Assembly: GCA_007121485.1 (NCBI GenBank)
Contig: SKKM01000208.1
Coordinates: 1 to 13,297 of the forward strand
DNA: 13,297 bases
Source of the DNA: Wenzhouxiangella sp.
Lineage (GTDB): Bacteria > Pseudomonadota > Gammaproteobacteria > Xanthomonadales > Wenzhouxiangellaceae
Direction of reading: 5' to 3'
Below are positions 6,717 to 13,297 of the stretch, piece by piece; position 1 is the stretch's first letter; every line of letters begins with the position of its first letter. The notes under the pieces are model-generated. The model made no database searches and was not told the DNA's origin. It was given only the letters and a program-made list of their open reading frames with translations. The position numbers and the translations under genes were made by a program.

Positions 6717-7523
6717 ATGTCGGATTGGTTTCTCCTTCCCCACCTGGCCGGCTTGCGCATCGAAGGGCCTGATGCCCGGGCGTTTGCGCATGCGCAATTC
6801 ACCAGCGCCTTTGACGTTCCGAATCCGAAGGTCTGGCAACTGACGTCCTGGTGCAATCCGAAAGGGAGAGTCATTGCGGTCATTCTGGCGCGCTGCGATG
6901 AAAACCACGTCGACCTGGTCATGCCGGCGATTCAGGTGGCGACGGTGACCCAGGGCCTGCGCATGTATTCGATCGGGCGCAAGGTCTCGTTCGTGGAGAT
7001 GGCCAGCGTTTCCGGCGCATTCCTCGCCGACTCCAGCACCCTGGAGCAGCCGGCCGCCGCGCTGGCCCCGGACCCGCAGCGCCTTCTCGATCTGGAGCGC
7101 GCCGAAAGCATTGACGACGGCGAGCAAGTCGCCCGCTGGCGACTGAGCGATCTGCGCAGCGGGATCGCCTGGATCAGGCCGGACACCAGCGTGCAATTCC
7201 TGCCGCAGGCGCTGGGCCTGGAAGAGCGCGGCGGTCTGAGCTACCGCAAGGGTTGCTATCCCGGGCAGGAGATCATTGCCCGCGTGCACTACCTGGGCAA
7301 GGCGAAGGAGCGCCTGTCGGCGTTTCGGCAGCCCGCAGCCACGCAATCCCCCGACGACAGTCTCGTCGACTCCGACGGTCAACCCATCGGCCGCGTGCTC
7401 GAGACCCTTGATGACAGGGACAAGACCATGGGCCTGGCGGTGGTTCCGGTGAATCTGCCGGACACGGCCACGGTCTACCGCGGAGGAGACCGGGTCCAAT
7501 TGTTGCCGCCGGAATCACTGTGA
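6717..7523 (+). CDS. ygfZ: YgfZ, folate-dependent iron-sulfur protein maintenance factor
   Basis: This is a 268-residue protein of the YgfZ/GcvT-like family. In E. coli YgfZ uses tetrahydrofolate and helps keep certain Fe-S enzymes active; the mitochondrial relative is IBA57. The family signature KGCYPGQE is present at 178-185 with the essential C180, followed by HYLGKAKERL. The N-terminal part follows the GcvT-like fold pattern, with a TSWCNPKGR segment (about 43-51). The ATG at 6717-6719 was chosen because the upstream GTG at 6657 would run across the divergent SDHAF4-like gene and adds residues outside the domain. No strong Shine-Dalgarno is visible. The gene lies back-to-back with the sdh operon, whose SdhB subunit carries three Fe-S clusters; a shared purpose is an inference. 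Confidence 0.93.
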   Translation: MSDWFLLPHLAGLRIEGPDARAFAHAQFTSAFDVPNPKVWQLTSWCNPKGRVIAVILARCDENHVDLVMPAIQVATVTQGLRMYSIGRKVSFVEMASVSGAFLADSSTLEQPAAALAPDPQRLLDLERAESIDDGEQVARWRLSDLRSGIAWIRPDTSVQFLPQALGLEERGGLSYRKGCYPGQEIIARVHYLGKAKERLSAFRQPAATQSPDDSLVDSDGQPIGRVLETLDDRDKTMGLAVVPVNLPDTATVYRGGDRVQLLPPESL

Positions 7524-7568
7524 TAGCATTCGAGAACGATTAATCAGCGTGTTACCGGACAAACCTCA

Positions 7569-8384
7569 ATGAAGAGTTCACGTCTGTTTCTGGTCATGGT
7601 CTTGTCGAGCACGCTGGTGCTTGGAAGCCACGCAGCCCTGTCGCAAACGCAGCAGTCCTACACCCTGCTGGTGCACCCGATCTTTACGCCCGCACAGGCC
7701 GAACTCGTATATCAGCCCCTGGTCGATTATCTCAATGCGGTCACCGAGTACCGCTTCGAGCTGCAGACGGCCCGGGATTTCCATCGTTACTGGCTGGATA
7801 TCCGGCGCGGACAGCGGCCCGACCTCGTGCTCGAGGACGCCCACCTGATCGCTCTGCGAATGCAGCAGCACGGCTTCGTCCCCCTGGTCCGGGCCGACGA
7901 GCCGGCGACATTCTCCCTGCTGACGACCGATCTCGCGGCCACCGAACCGGAAGACTTCGTCGGCCGGCCGGTTTCCAGCATGCCGGCGCCCAGCCTGGGC
8001 TACGTGGTCCTGGCCAGCTGGTTCACCAACCCGATGCAGCAGCCCATCCTGGAGTCGAGCGCCGCGTCATGGCTGGATGCCGTGGAAATCGTGTTCGCGG
8101 CCGAAGCCGAAGCCGCCATCGTGCCCCACAACCTGGTCCGGCGCTACGTCAACATGGCTTCGGTCATGACCTCGACCGAGTTTCCCCACCTCACCATCGC
8201 CGCCTCGCCCGATCTGCCGGACGCCGTGCGCGCCGCCGTGGTGCGCTCACTGCTGGAACTGCATGAGCAACCGGAGCATTTCGGTGTGCTGCACGAACTA
8301 GATATCGATGAGTTCGTCGCCGCCGACGCGGACGAGTACCTGGGCCTGGAGCGCTGGCTGGACTACGTTTTTTCAGGATTCTGA
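7569..8384 (+). CDS. PhnD-like periplasmic substrate-binding protein (orphan)
   Basis: This 271-residue protein resembles the PhnD/phosphonate-binding family of ABC solute receptors. Residues 1-25 form a Sec signal peptide (KSSR, then a hydrophobic core) with likely cleavage near ALS-QT. The mature part opens with the typical strand and helix (YTLLVHPIFTPAQAELVYQP, 31-50) in which PhnD-like proteins read 'P..sp....e.y.pL..yL'. A DLVLEDAHLIA stretch (85-95) and a second-lobe PVSSMPAPSLGYVVLAS (134-150) also fit the two-lobed fold. No ATPase or permease gene is nearby, so the ligand is unknown. It could serve a distant transporter or act as a sensor. It starts 45 bases after ygfZ, with a weak Shine-Dalgarno; a shared transcript is possible. 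The fold assignment is moderately firm and phosphonate specificity is not supported. Confidence 0.72.
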   Translation: MKSSRLFLVMVLSSTLVLGSHAALSQTQQSYTLLVHPIFTPAQAELVYQPLVDYLNAVTEYRFELQTARDFHRYWLDIRRGQRPDLVLEDAHLIALRMQQHGFVPLVRADEPATFSLLTTDLAATEPEDFVGRPVSSMPAPSLGYVVLASWFTNPMQQPILESSAASWLDAVEIVFAAEAEAAIVPHNLVRRYVNMASVMTSTEFPHLTIAASPDLPDAVRAAVVRSLLELHEQPEHFGVLHELDIDEFVAADADEYLGLERWLDYVFSGF

Positions 8385-8386
8385 GC

Positions 8387-8419
8387 ATCCAGCCCGGGTG
8401 CGACGCCATTCGGGTGGAT
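8387..8419 (+). terminator. Hairpin between the PhnD-like gene and purB
   Basis: Three bases after the stop codon, ATCCAGCCCG (8387-8396) can pair with CGGGTGGAT (8411-8419). This gives nine base pairs with one bulged G and a 14-base loop. No T-tract follows, so intrinsic termination is uncertain; mRNA 3'-end protection is another possibility. The right arm runs into a -10-like GATAAT (8417-8422). Confidence 0.35.
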
Positions 8420-8422
8420 AAT
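8417..8422 (+). promoter_or_regulatory. Weak candidate -10 for purB
   Basis: GATAAT matches TATAAT at 5 of 6 positions and would start transcription near 8429, about 32 bases before the purB ATG. The expected -35 region is GC-rich and does not resemble TTGACA. No clear PurR operator was found. Confidence 0.25.
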
Positions 8423-8460
8423 CGAAGGGCGCAAGCACCGCGCGGCAACCCAGGCTCATC

Positions 8461-9846
8461 ATGACCATCAATCCTGACTCCCTGACCGCCCTGTCGCCGC
8501 TGGACGGCCGCTACGCCGGCCAGCTCGCCGGGCTACGCGAACTGTGCTCCGAAGCCGGGCTCATCGCCCAGCGCGTGCGGGTCGAGCTGAACTGGTTCAG
8601 CGCCCTGTCCCAGTGCGCCGAGTTCGATCAGCTGCCCGCGCTCAGTGCCGAAGAGCAGCGCTTCCTCAAAGAGCTGGCCGATGACTTCGGTACCGAAGAC
8701 GCAGCCGCCGTCAAGGCCATCGAGCGCACGACCAACCATGACGTGAAAGCGGTCGAGTACTGGATCAAGGAGAAGCTGGCCACCCACCCGACCCTGGCCG
8801 AGCGCAGGGAATTCATCCATTTCGCCTGCACCTCCGAGGACATCAACAACCTGGCCTGGGCCCTGATCCTTCGAACGGCGATCGGCACCCAGCTCGATCC
8901 TGTCTTGCGGGAACTGGATGAGGCCCTGCAGCGCCTGGCGCTGGATGCCGCGCCACTGCCCATGCTGTCGCGCACCCACGGCCAGGCCGCCTCCCCGACC
9001 ACTCTGGGCAAGGAGGTGGCCAACACCGTGTTCCGGCTGCGCCGACAGCGCCGGCTTCTGGCGCGGGTCGAGATCACCGGCAAGATCAACGGGGCGGTCG
9101 GAAACTTCAACGCCCACCTAGTCGCCTGCCCCGCAGTCGACTGGCCGGGCCTGGCCCAATCCATGGTCGAGAACCTGGGCCTGGTCTGGAACCCCTATAC
9201 CACCCAGATCGAGCCGCACGACATGGTGGCCGAAACCTGCCACGCGCTGATGCGCATCAATACCGTGCTGCTGGATTTCGCGCGCGACGTCTGGGGCTAC
9301 GTGTCTCTGGGCTATTTCCGGCAACGCCTGGTCGACGGCGAGGTCGGCTCGTCGACCATGCCGCACAAGGTCAATCCGATCGACTTCGAGAACGCCGAGG
9401 GCAATCTCGGCCTGGCCAACGCCCTGCTTGGTCACCTGGCCGGGAAGCTGCCGGTCTCGCGCTGGCAGCGCGATCTCAGCGATTCGACGGTACAGCGCAG
9501 CCTGGGCAGCGCGCTCGGCTATGCCTATCTGGCATGGAAGTCCATCCTCAAGGGACTCAAGCGCCTGGAGCCCGATGCGCAACGCATGGCCGCAGACCTC
9601 GAGCAGTCCTGGGAGGTGCTGGCCGAGGCAGTGCAGACGGTCATGCGCCTGTACGGGCTGCCCGAGCCATACGAGCAGCTGAAGAAGCTCACGCGCGGAC
9701 GCGGCATCGACGAAGCTTCGCTGCGCGAGTTCATCAACGGCCTGGAGTTGCCGGAAGACGCGCGCGGGCGTCTGCTGGCCCTGCGACCGACCACTTACAC
9801 CGGCAACGCCGAATCCATGGCAAAGCAGATTTCCCGCTTCGTCTGA
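8461..9846 (+). CDS. purB: Adenylosuccinate lyase PurB
   Basis: This is a 461-residue enzyme of the fumarase/aspartase superfamily (E. coli PurB 456 residues). It acts twice in purine synthesis, splitting SAICAR to AICAR and adenylosuccinate to AMP, releasing fumarate each time. The flexible signature loop GSSTMPHKVNP lies at 296-306 and contains the catalytic serine. The catalytic histidine is H173 in SRTHGQ. The conserved TSEDINN segment lies at 124-130. The N-terminus LTALSPLDGRYAG is typical of the E. coli-type branch. The ATG at 8461 is preceded by AGG with 6-base spacing. The usual gammaproteobacterial neighbours hflD and mnmA are absent here. The gene appears complete and intact. Confidence 0.98.
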   Translation: MTINPDSLTALSPLDGRYAGQLAGLRELCSEAGLIAQRVRVELNWFSALSQCAEFDQLPALSAEEQRFLKELADDFGTEDAAAVKAIERTTNHDVKAVEYWIKEKLATHPTLAERREFIHFACTSEDINNLAWALILRTAIGTQLDPVLRELDEALQRLALDAAPLPMLSRTHGQAASPTTLGKEVANTVFRLRRQRRLLARVEITGKINGAVGNFNAHLVACPAVDWPGLAQSMVENLGLVWNPYTTQIEPHDMVAETCHALMRINTVLLDFARDVWGYVSLGYFRQRLVDGEVGSSTMPHKVNPIDFENAEGNLGLANALLGHLAGKLPVSRWQRDLSDSTVQRSLGSALGYAYLAWKSILKGLKRLEPDAQRMAADLEQSWEVLAEAVQTVMRLYGLPEPYEQLKKLTRGRGIDEASLREFINGLELPEDARGRLLALRPTTYTGNAESMAKQISRFV

Positions 9847-9890
9847 CCCCGCCGCCGCCACGCCGCCAGCAAGCCCGATCCGTGCGCTTT

Positions 9891-9915
9891 CCGGGCCAGT
9901 CCCGGGCTGGCTCGG
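9891..9915 (+). terminator. Terminator-like hairpin after purB
   Basis: CCGGGCCAG (9891-9899) and CTGGCTCGG (9907-9915) form a nine-pair stem with one G-U pair and a 7-base loop, 45 bases after the purB stop. The following bases TTATACTTCTGAGTT are T-rich for this genome but not a true U-tract. It is a plausible weak terminator for purB. Confidence 0.5.
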
Positions 9916-9916
9916 T

Positions 9917-9922
9917 TATACT
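9917..9922 (+). promoter_or_regulatory. Candidate -10 for sucA
   Basis: TATACT matches TATAAT at 5 of 6 positions and is the most AT-rich spot in the 117-base purB-sucA gap. Transcription would start near 9929, leaving a leader of about 35 bases. The -35 position (9894-9899, GGCCAG) is poor, so an activator may be needed or the assignment may be wrong. The leader shows no evident Shine-Dalgarno before the sucA ATG. Confidence 0.4.
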
Positions 9923-9963
9923 TCTGAGTTAGGTCTGAACACGGCGTTTCAACGATTCCAGCC

Positions 9964-12777
9964 ATGAGCGAATACCTGCAAAACCATTATCTGGCCTCCC
10001 ATCTGTCGGGCGGCAACGCGGCCTACGTCGAGGCCCTTTACGAGGCCTGGCTGGACAGTCCCGGATCGATACCGGCGCACTGGCAGCGCGTGTTCTCCGG
10101 CCTGAACGAGTCCGGCCAGGATTCGCGCCACCTGGCCACCCTCGAACGCTTCCGCCTGCTGTCGTCCAACGGCGCCCTGGATCATCTGCCGGTGGTCGGC
10201 GCCGAGGACTTCAAGCAGGCCGGCGTGCTGCGGATGATCAACGCGTACCGCGTGCGCGGACACCAGCGCGCGCAACTCGACCCACTGGGCCTGAGCGAAC
10301 GGCCGCAGGTGTCCGACCTGGAAATCGGCTTCTACGGACTGGACGACAACGACCTCGGCACCAGCTTTCATACCGGGACCCTGGCCGGCCCCGACCGTCT
10401 GACGCTGGCTGAAATCGTCGACATCTGCCGCTCGACCTACTGCGGCAGCATCGGCAGCGAATACATGCACATCACCGATACCAACCAGCGCCGCTGGCTG
10501 CAGCAGCGCCTGGAGGGTGCCCGCGGCGACTACGTGCCAAGCCGCGAAGAACGGCTGCGGCTGCTCGACAAGCTGTCGGCCGCCGAAGGCATGGAGAAAT
10601 ACCTGCACTCCAAGTACGTCGGCCAGAAACGTTTCTCGCTGGAAGGCGCCGAAAGCCTGATCCCGCTGTTCGACACCCTGATCCGCCACTGCGGCAGCCA
10701 GGGGGTCAAGGAGATGGTGATCGGCATGGCCCACCGCGGCCGCCTCAACGTGCTGGTCAACATTCTCGGCAAGAGTCCGCGCGACCTGTTCGCCGAGTTC
10801 GAAGGATCGCTGGCCAAGGACGACCCGAACCGCTCCGGCGACGTCAAGTACCACATGGGCTTCAGCTCAGATGTGCGCACGGCCGGCGGCGTCATGCACC
10901 TGGCCCTGGCCTTCAACCCCTCGCACCTGGAGATCGTCAACCCGGTGGTGGCCGGCTCGGCCCGGGCCCGCCAGACCCGCCTGGGCGACGAGACGCGCGA
11001 GCGCGTCATGCCGGTGCTGGTCCACGGCGATGCCGCCATTGCCGGTCAGGGCGTGGTCATGGAATTGCTGAACATGTCACAGGCGCGCGGCTTCGCGGTC
11101 GGCGGCACCTTCCACGTGGTGGTCAACAACCAGATCGGCTTCACCACCTCCAACCCCATCGACGCCCGCTCCACGCTGTACTGCACCGAAGTGGCCAAGA
11201 TGGTCCAGGCGCCGATCTTCCACGTCAACGCCGATGATCCCGAGGCCGTGCTGTTCGTGAGCCGGCTGGCCGCCGACTTCCGCCGCGAGTTCAAGAAGGA
11301 CGTGGTCATCGACCTGGTCTGCTACCGCCGCCACGGTCACAACGAGGCCGACGAACCGGCGGCGACGCAGCCGCGCATGTACGAAGTCATCCGCAAGCTC
11401 GATTCCACCCGCAAGCTCTACGCCGACCGCCTGATCAGCGAGGGGCTGACCGACGAAGAACAGATCGGCGCGGCCGCCGAAGCCTATCGCAACAAACTCG
11501 ATGCCGGCGAGCCGGTAGTCGAACTGGTGCCCGAGGGGGACGCGCTGGTCACCGTGGACTGGACGCCCTACCTGGACGCCGACTGGCGTGACCAGGCCGA
11601 TACCCGGCTCGACCGGGAGGAAATCCAGGCACTCAACGACGTGCTGACCACGCTGCCCGAGGACTTCGGCCTGCACCGCCAGGTCGAGCGCATCATCGAT
11701 GCGCGGCGCAAGATGGCCTCTGGTGAGTTGCCCATGGACTGGGGCTTCGCCGAAAACCTGGCCTACGCCTCGCTGGTCCGCGGCGGCTACGGCCTGCGCC
11801 TGGTCGGGCAGGATTCCGGACGCGGCACCTTTTTCCACCGCCATGCCGTCCTGCACAACCAGAACGACGGCAGCTCGCTGATGGCGCTGAGCCGACTGAC
11901 GGAGAACGAGCGCAAGGTCACCATCATCGACTCCCTGCTCTCGGAGGAGGCCGTGCTCGGCTTCGAGTACGGCTACGCCACGGCCGATCCGGGCTCGCTG
12001 GTGATCTGGGAGGCGCAGTTCGGCGATTTCGTCAACGGCGCGCAGGTCGTGATCGACCAGTTCATCACCTCCGGCGAAACCAAGTGGGGCCGCCTGTGCG
12101 GCCTGGTGATGTTCCTGCCGCACGGCTACGAAGGCCAGGGACCGGAGCACTCTTCGGCGCGTCTCGAGCGCTTCATGCAGCTGTGTTCGGGCAACAACAT
12201 CCAGGTCTGCGTACCCTCGCTGCCCAGCCAGATGTTCCACATGCTGCGCCGGCAGATGCTCAGGCCCTTCCGCAAGCCGCTGATCGTGATGACGCCGAAG
12301 TCTCTGCTGCGCCACAAGGCCTCGGTCTCCTCTCTGGACGACCTTACCGATGGGGCCTTCCAGCTGCTCATCGACGATCCGGCCAGACTCAAGGCCGACC
12401 GGGTCAAGCGCGTGGTGTTCTGCGCCGGCAAGGTGTACTTCGACCTGGCGGCCCAGCGTGACGAGCAGGAGATCGACGATATCGCCCTGGTGCGAGTCGA
12501 GCAGCTCTACCCCTTCCCGCGCGAGGAACTGCAGGGCATCCTCGAACAGTACGGATCGGCCAGGGAAGTCATCTGGTGCCAGGAAGAACCGCTGAACCAG
12601 GGTGCCTGGTTCCAGATCCGGCATCACATCCAGGCCTGCATCGGCAAGTCACAGACCCTCAAGTACGTCGGCCGGGACGCGTCGGCGTCGCCGGCGGTCG
12701 GCTACTACCAGATTCACCAGGAACAACAAAAACGACTCGTGAGTCAAGCACTGACTCACGGCGAAGGCACGGTTTAA
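9964..12777 (+). CDS. sucA: 2-oxoglutarate dehydrogenase E1 component SucA
   Basis: This is a 937-residue thiamine-diphosphate enzyme (E. coli 933) that decarboxylates 2-oxoglutarate and transfers the succinyl group to lipoyl-SucB in the TCA cycle. The N-terminal NAAYVEALYEAWLDSPGSIP (18-37) is the short segment family members use to bind the E2 core. Catalytic histidines are seen at H257 (MAHRGR), H297 (YHMGF) and H729 (GPEHSS), aligning with E. coli H260, H298 and H729. The thiamine/Mg site includes GDAAIAGQG (355-363) and NNQIGFTTS (388-396). The transketolase-like C-terminal half contains EAQFGDFVNGAQ (683-694). There is no clear Shine-Dalgarno before the ATG. sucB follows after 15 bases, so the two are co-transcribed. 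Confidence 0.99.
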   Translation: MSEYLQNHYLASHLSGGNAAYVEALYEAWLDSPGSIPAHWQRVFSGLNESGQDSRHLATLERFRLLSSNGALDHLPVVGAEDFKQAGVLRMINAYRVRGHQRAQLDPLGLSERPQVSDLEIGFYGLDDNDLGTSFHTGTLAGPDRLTLAEIVDICRSTYCGSIGSEYMHITDTNQRRWLQQRLEGARGDYVPSREERLRLLDKLSAAEGMEKYLHSKYVGQKRFSLEGAESLIPLFDTLIRHCGSQGVKEMVIGMAHRGRLNVLVNILGKSPRDLFAEFEGSLAKDDPNRSGDVKYHMGFSSDVRTAGGVMHLALAFNPSHLEIVNPVVAGSARARQTRLGDETRERVMPVLVHGDAAIAGQGVVMELLNMSQARGFAVGGTFHVVVNNQIGFTTSNPIDARSTLYCTEVAKMVQAPIFHVNADDPEAVLFVSRLAADFRREFKKDVVIDLVCYRRHGHNEADEPAATQPRMYEVIRKLDSTRKLYADRLISEGLTDEEQIGAAAEAYRNKLDAGEPVVELVPEGDALVTVDWTPYLDADWRDQADTRLDREEIQALNDVLTTLPEDFGLHRQVERIIDARRKMASGELPMDWGFAENLAYASLVRGGYGLRLVGQDSGRGTFFHRHAVLHNQNDGSSLMALSRLTENERKVTIIDSLLSEEAVLGFEYGYATADPGSLVIWEAQFGDFVNGAQVVIDQFITSGETKWGRLCGLVMFLPHGYEGQGPEHSSARLERFMQLCSGNNIQVCVPSLPSQMFHMLRRQMLRPFRKPLIVMTPKSLLRHKASVSSLDDLTDGAFQLLIDDPARLKADRVKRVVFCAGKVYFDLAAQRDEQEIDDIALVRVEQLYPFPREELQGILEQYGSAREVIWCQEEPLNQGAWFQIRHHIQACIGKSQTLKYVGRDASASPAVGYYQIHQEQQKRLVSQALTHGEGTV
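12738..12760 (+). repeat. Perfect inverted repeat in the sucA 3' end
   Basis: CGTGAGTCA (12738-12746) and TGACTCACG (12752-12760) are exact reverse complements around a 5-base loop. They lie inside the last codons of sucA, ending 14 bases before its stop codon and 32 bases before sucB. There is no U-tract. In mRNA it would be a stable stem-loop that could affect RNase processing or the E1:E2 expression ratio. The function is inferred. Confidence 0.6.
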
Positions 12778-12781
12778 GGAG
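12776..12781 (+). promoter_or_regulatory. Shine-Dalgarno of sucB overlapping the sucA stop
   Basis: AAGGAG begins within the sucA TAA stop codon and lies 11 bases before the sucB ATG, slightly longer than ideal spacing. It is the clearest ribosome site on the plus strand of the window and indicates coupled sucA-sucB translation. Confidence 0.75.
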
Positions 12782-12792
12782 CAGACATACCA

Positions 12793-13297
12793 ATGAGCAT
12801 CGAAGTCAAGGTCCCCAATCTGCCGGAGTCGGTCTCCGACGCGACCGTGGCCAAGTGGCACAAGAAGCCGGGCGACGCGGTCGCGCGTGACGAAAACCTG
12901 GTCGATCTCGAAACCGACAAGGTGGTGCTGGAAGTGCCGGCGCCCGCTGACGGCGTTCTCAAGGACATCAAGGCCGACGAGGGAGAGACGGTCACCGAGG
13001 GCGCCCTGCTCGGGCTGCTGGAGGAAGGCGAAGCCCCCGCGGCCGCCGATGACAAGAAGGACGCCAAGGCCGACAAGAGCGATGGCGACAAGGCCGGCAG
13101 AGATGCCGAATCGGAGTCGAAGCCGGCGCCGGCGGCGAAATCCGAAGCCAAGACCGGGCAGGACGATCTCGCTCCGTCGGTGCGCCGCCTGGTCAGCGAG
13201 CACGGCGTCGATCCGTCCGGGGTCGAGGCCAGCGGTCGCGGCGGCCGCCTGACCAAGGGCGACGTCCTGGCCCACCTCAAGGGCGCTGGCCCGAGAC
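12793..13297 (+). CDS. sucB: 2-oxoglutarate dehydrogenase E2 (dihydrolipoyl succinyltransferase) SucB, 3' truncated by window
   Basis: The first 168 codons are present and the frame runs open to the right edge. The family is about 400 residues, so the catalytic domain lies outside. Residues 2-77 are a lipoyl domain with the lipoylated lysine K43 in ETDK (40-43). The lipoyl arm accepts the succinyl group from SucA. Residues about 78-122 are a flexible linker unusually rich in Asp, Lys and Glu as well as Ala. Residues about 125-163 (APSVRRLVSEHGVDPSGVEA and the following GRGGRLTKGDVLAHL) are the peripheral subunit-binding domain that holds E3. The order lipoyl, linker, binding domain is that of SucB, and the position right after sucA distinguishes it from AceF. 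The ATG has an upstream AAGGAG. Confidence 0.97.
   Translation, partial: MSIEVKVPNLPESVSDATVAKWHKKPGDAVARDENLVDLETDKVVLEVPAPADGVLKDIKADEGETVTEGALLGLLEEGEAPAAADDKKDAKADKSDGDKAGRDAESESKPAPAAKSEAKTGQDDLAPSVRRLVSEHGVDPSGVEASGRGGRLTKGDVLAHLKGAGPR

Noticed and set aside
8423..8460. Possible PurR box upstream of purB (GCGCAAGCACCGCGC)
   Set aside because: Only a half-site resemblance; the second half of the palindrome is missing.
9849..9870. GCC-rich run after purB as a microsatellite or REP element
   Set aside because: It is short and irregular, is not repeated elsewhere in the window, and is what GC-rich intergenic sequence commonly looks like.
11077..12627. A 516-codon open frame on the minus strand opposite sucA
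   Set aside because: It is a shadow of the conserved sucA coding frame; the composition is a mirror of sucA codon bias and no family is recognisable.
1..13297. Mobile element, CRISPR, defence or secondary-metabolite system
   Set aside because: Every gene has a clear housekeeping or pilus/efflux family, except the orphan binding protein. No transposase, integrase, att-like direct repeats or repeat-spacer pattern was seen.

Overview
This is a GC-rich, densely coding stretch of a bacterial chromosome that reads as core metabolism rather than accessory DNA. The gene set is typical of Gammaproteobacteria: PilU, an E. coli-type PurB, SdhE with YgfX, YgfZ, and an HAE1-type RND pump. High GC together with the order ygfZ / sdhCDAB-sdhE-ygfX suggests a Xanthomonadales- or Wenzhouxiangella-like lineage. 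That placement is an inference from memory, not from a search. No tRNA, rRNA, IS element, CRISPR array, prophage gene or plasmid function was seen. No gene-free stretch exceeds 300 bases; the longest gap is the 117 bases between purB and sucA.

Layout. Positions 1-1200 (+) hold the C-terminal part of an RND efflux permease cut by the window edge. It converges on pilU (1246-2355, -) across a 45-base gap with a GC-rich hairpin. From 6676 down to 2445 on the minus strand runs a complex II operon: a small SDHAF4/DUF1674 gene, sdhC, sdhD, sdhA, sdhB, sdhE and ygfX. Several junctions have touching or overlapping stop and start codons, which suggests translational coupling. pilU follows ygfX on the same strand after 89 bases, probably with its own promoter. 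Diverging from the sdh operon across 40 bases is ygfZ (6717-7523, +). It is followed on the plus strand by an orphan PhnD-like periplasmic binding protein (7569-8384), purB (8461-9846), sucA (9964-12777) and the first 168 codons of sucB (12793 to the right edge).

How it fits together. SucA and SucB are the E1 and E2 subunits of 2-oxoglutarate dehydrogenase, which makes succinyl-CoA. SdhCDAB (complex II) oxidises succinate to fumarate and passes the electrons to quinone. SdhE and the SDHAF4-like protein are known families that act on the SdhA flavoprotein, and YgfZ supports iron-sulfur enzymes. The sdh neighbourhood therefore combines enzyme subunits with apparent maturation factors. PurB releases fumarate, but its placement here may be coincidental.

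The most useful additions are the 56-residue SDHAF4-like gene directly upstream of sdhC and a possible bidirectional core promoter between it and ygfZ. I found no convincing new defence, mobile or biosynthetic system.
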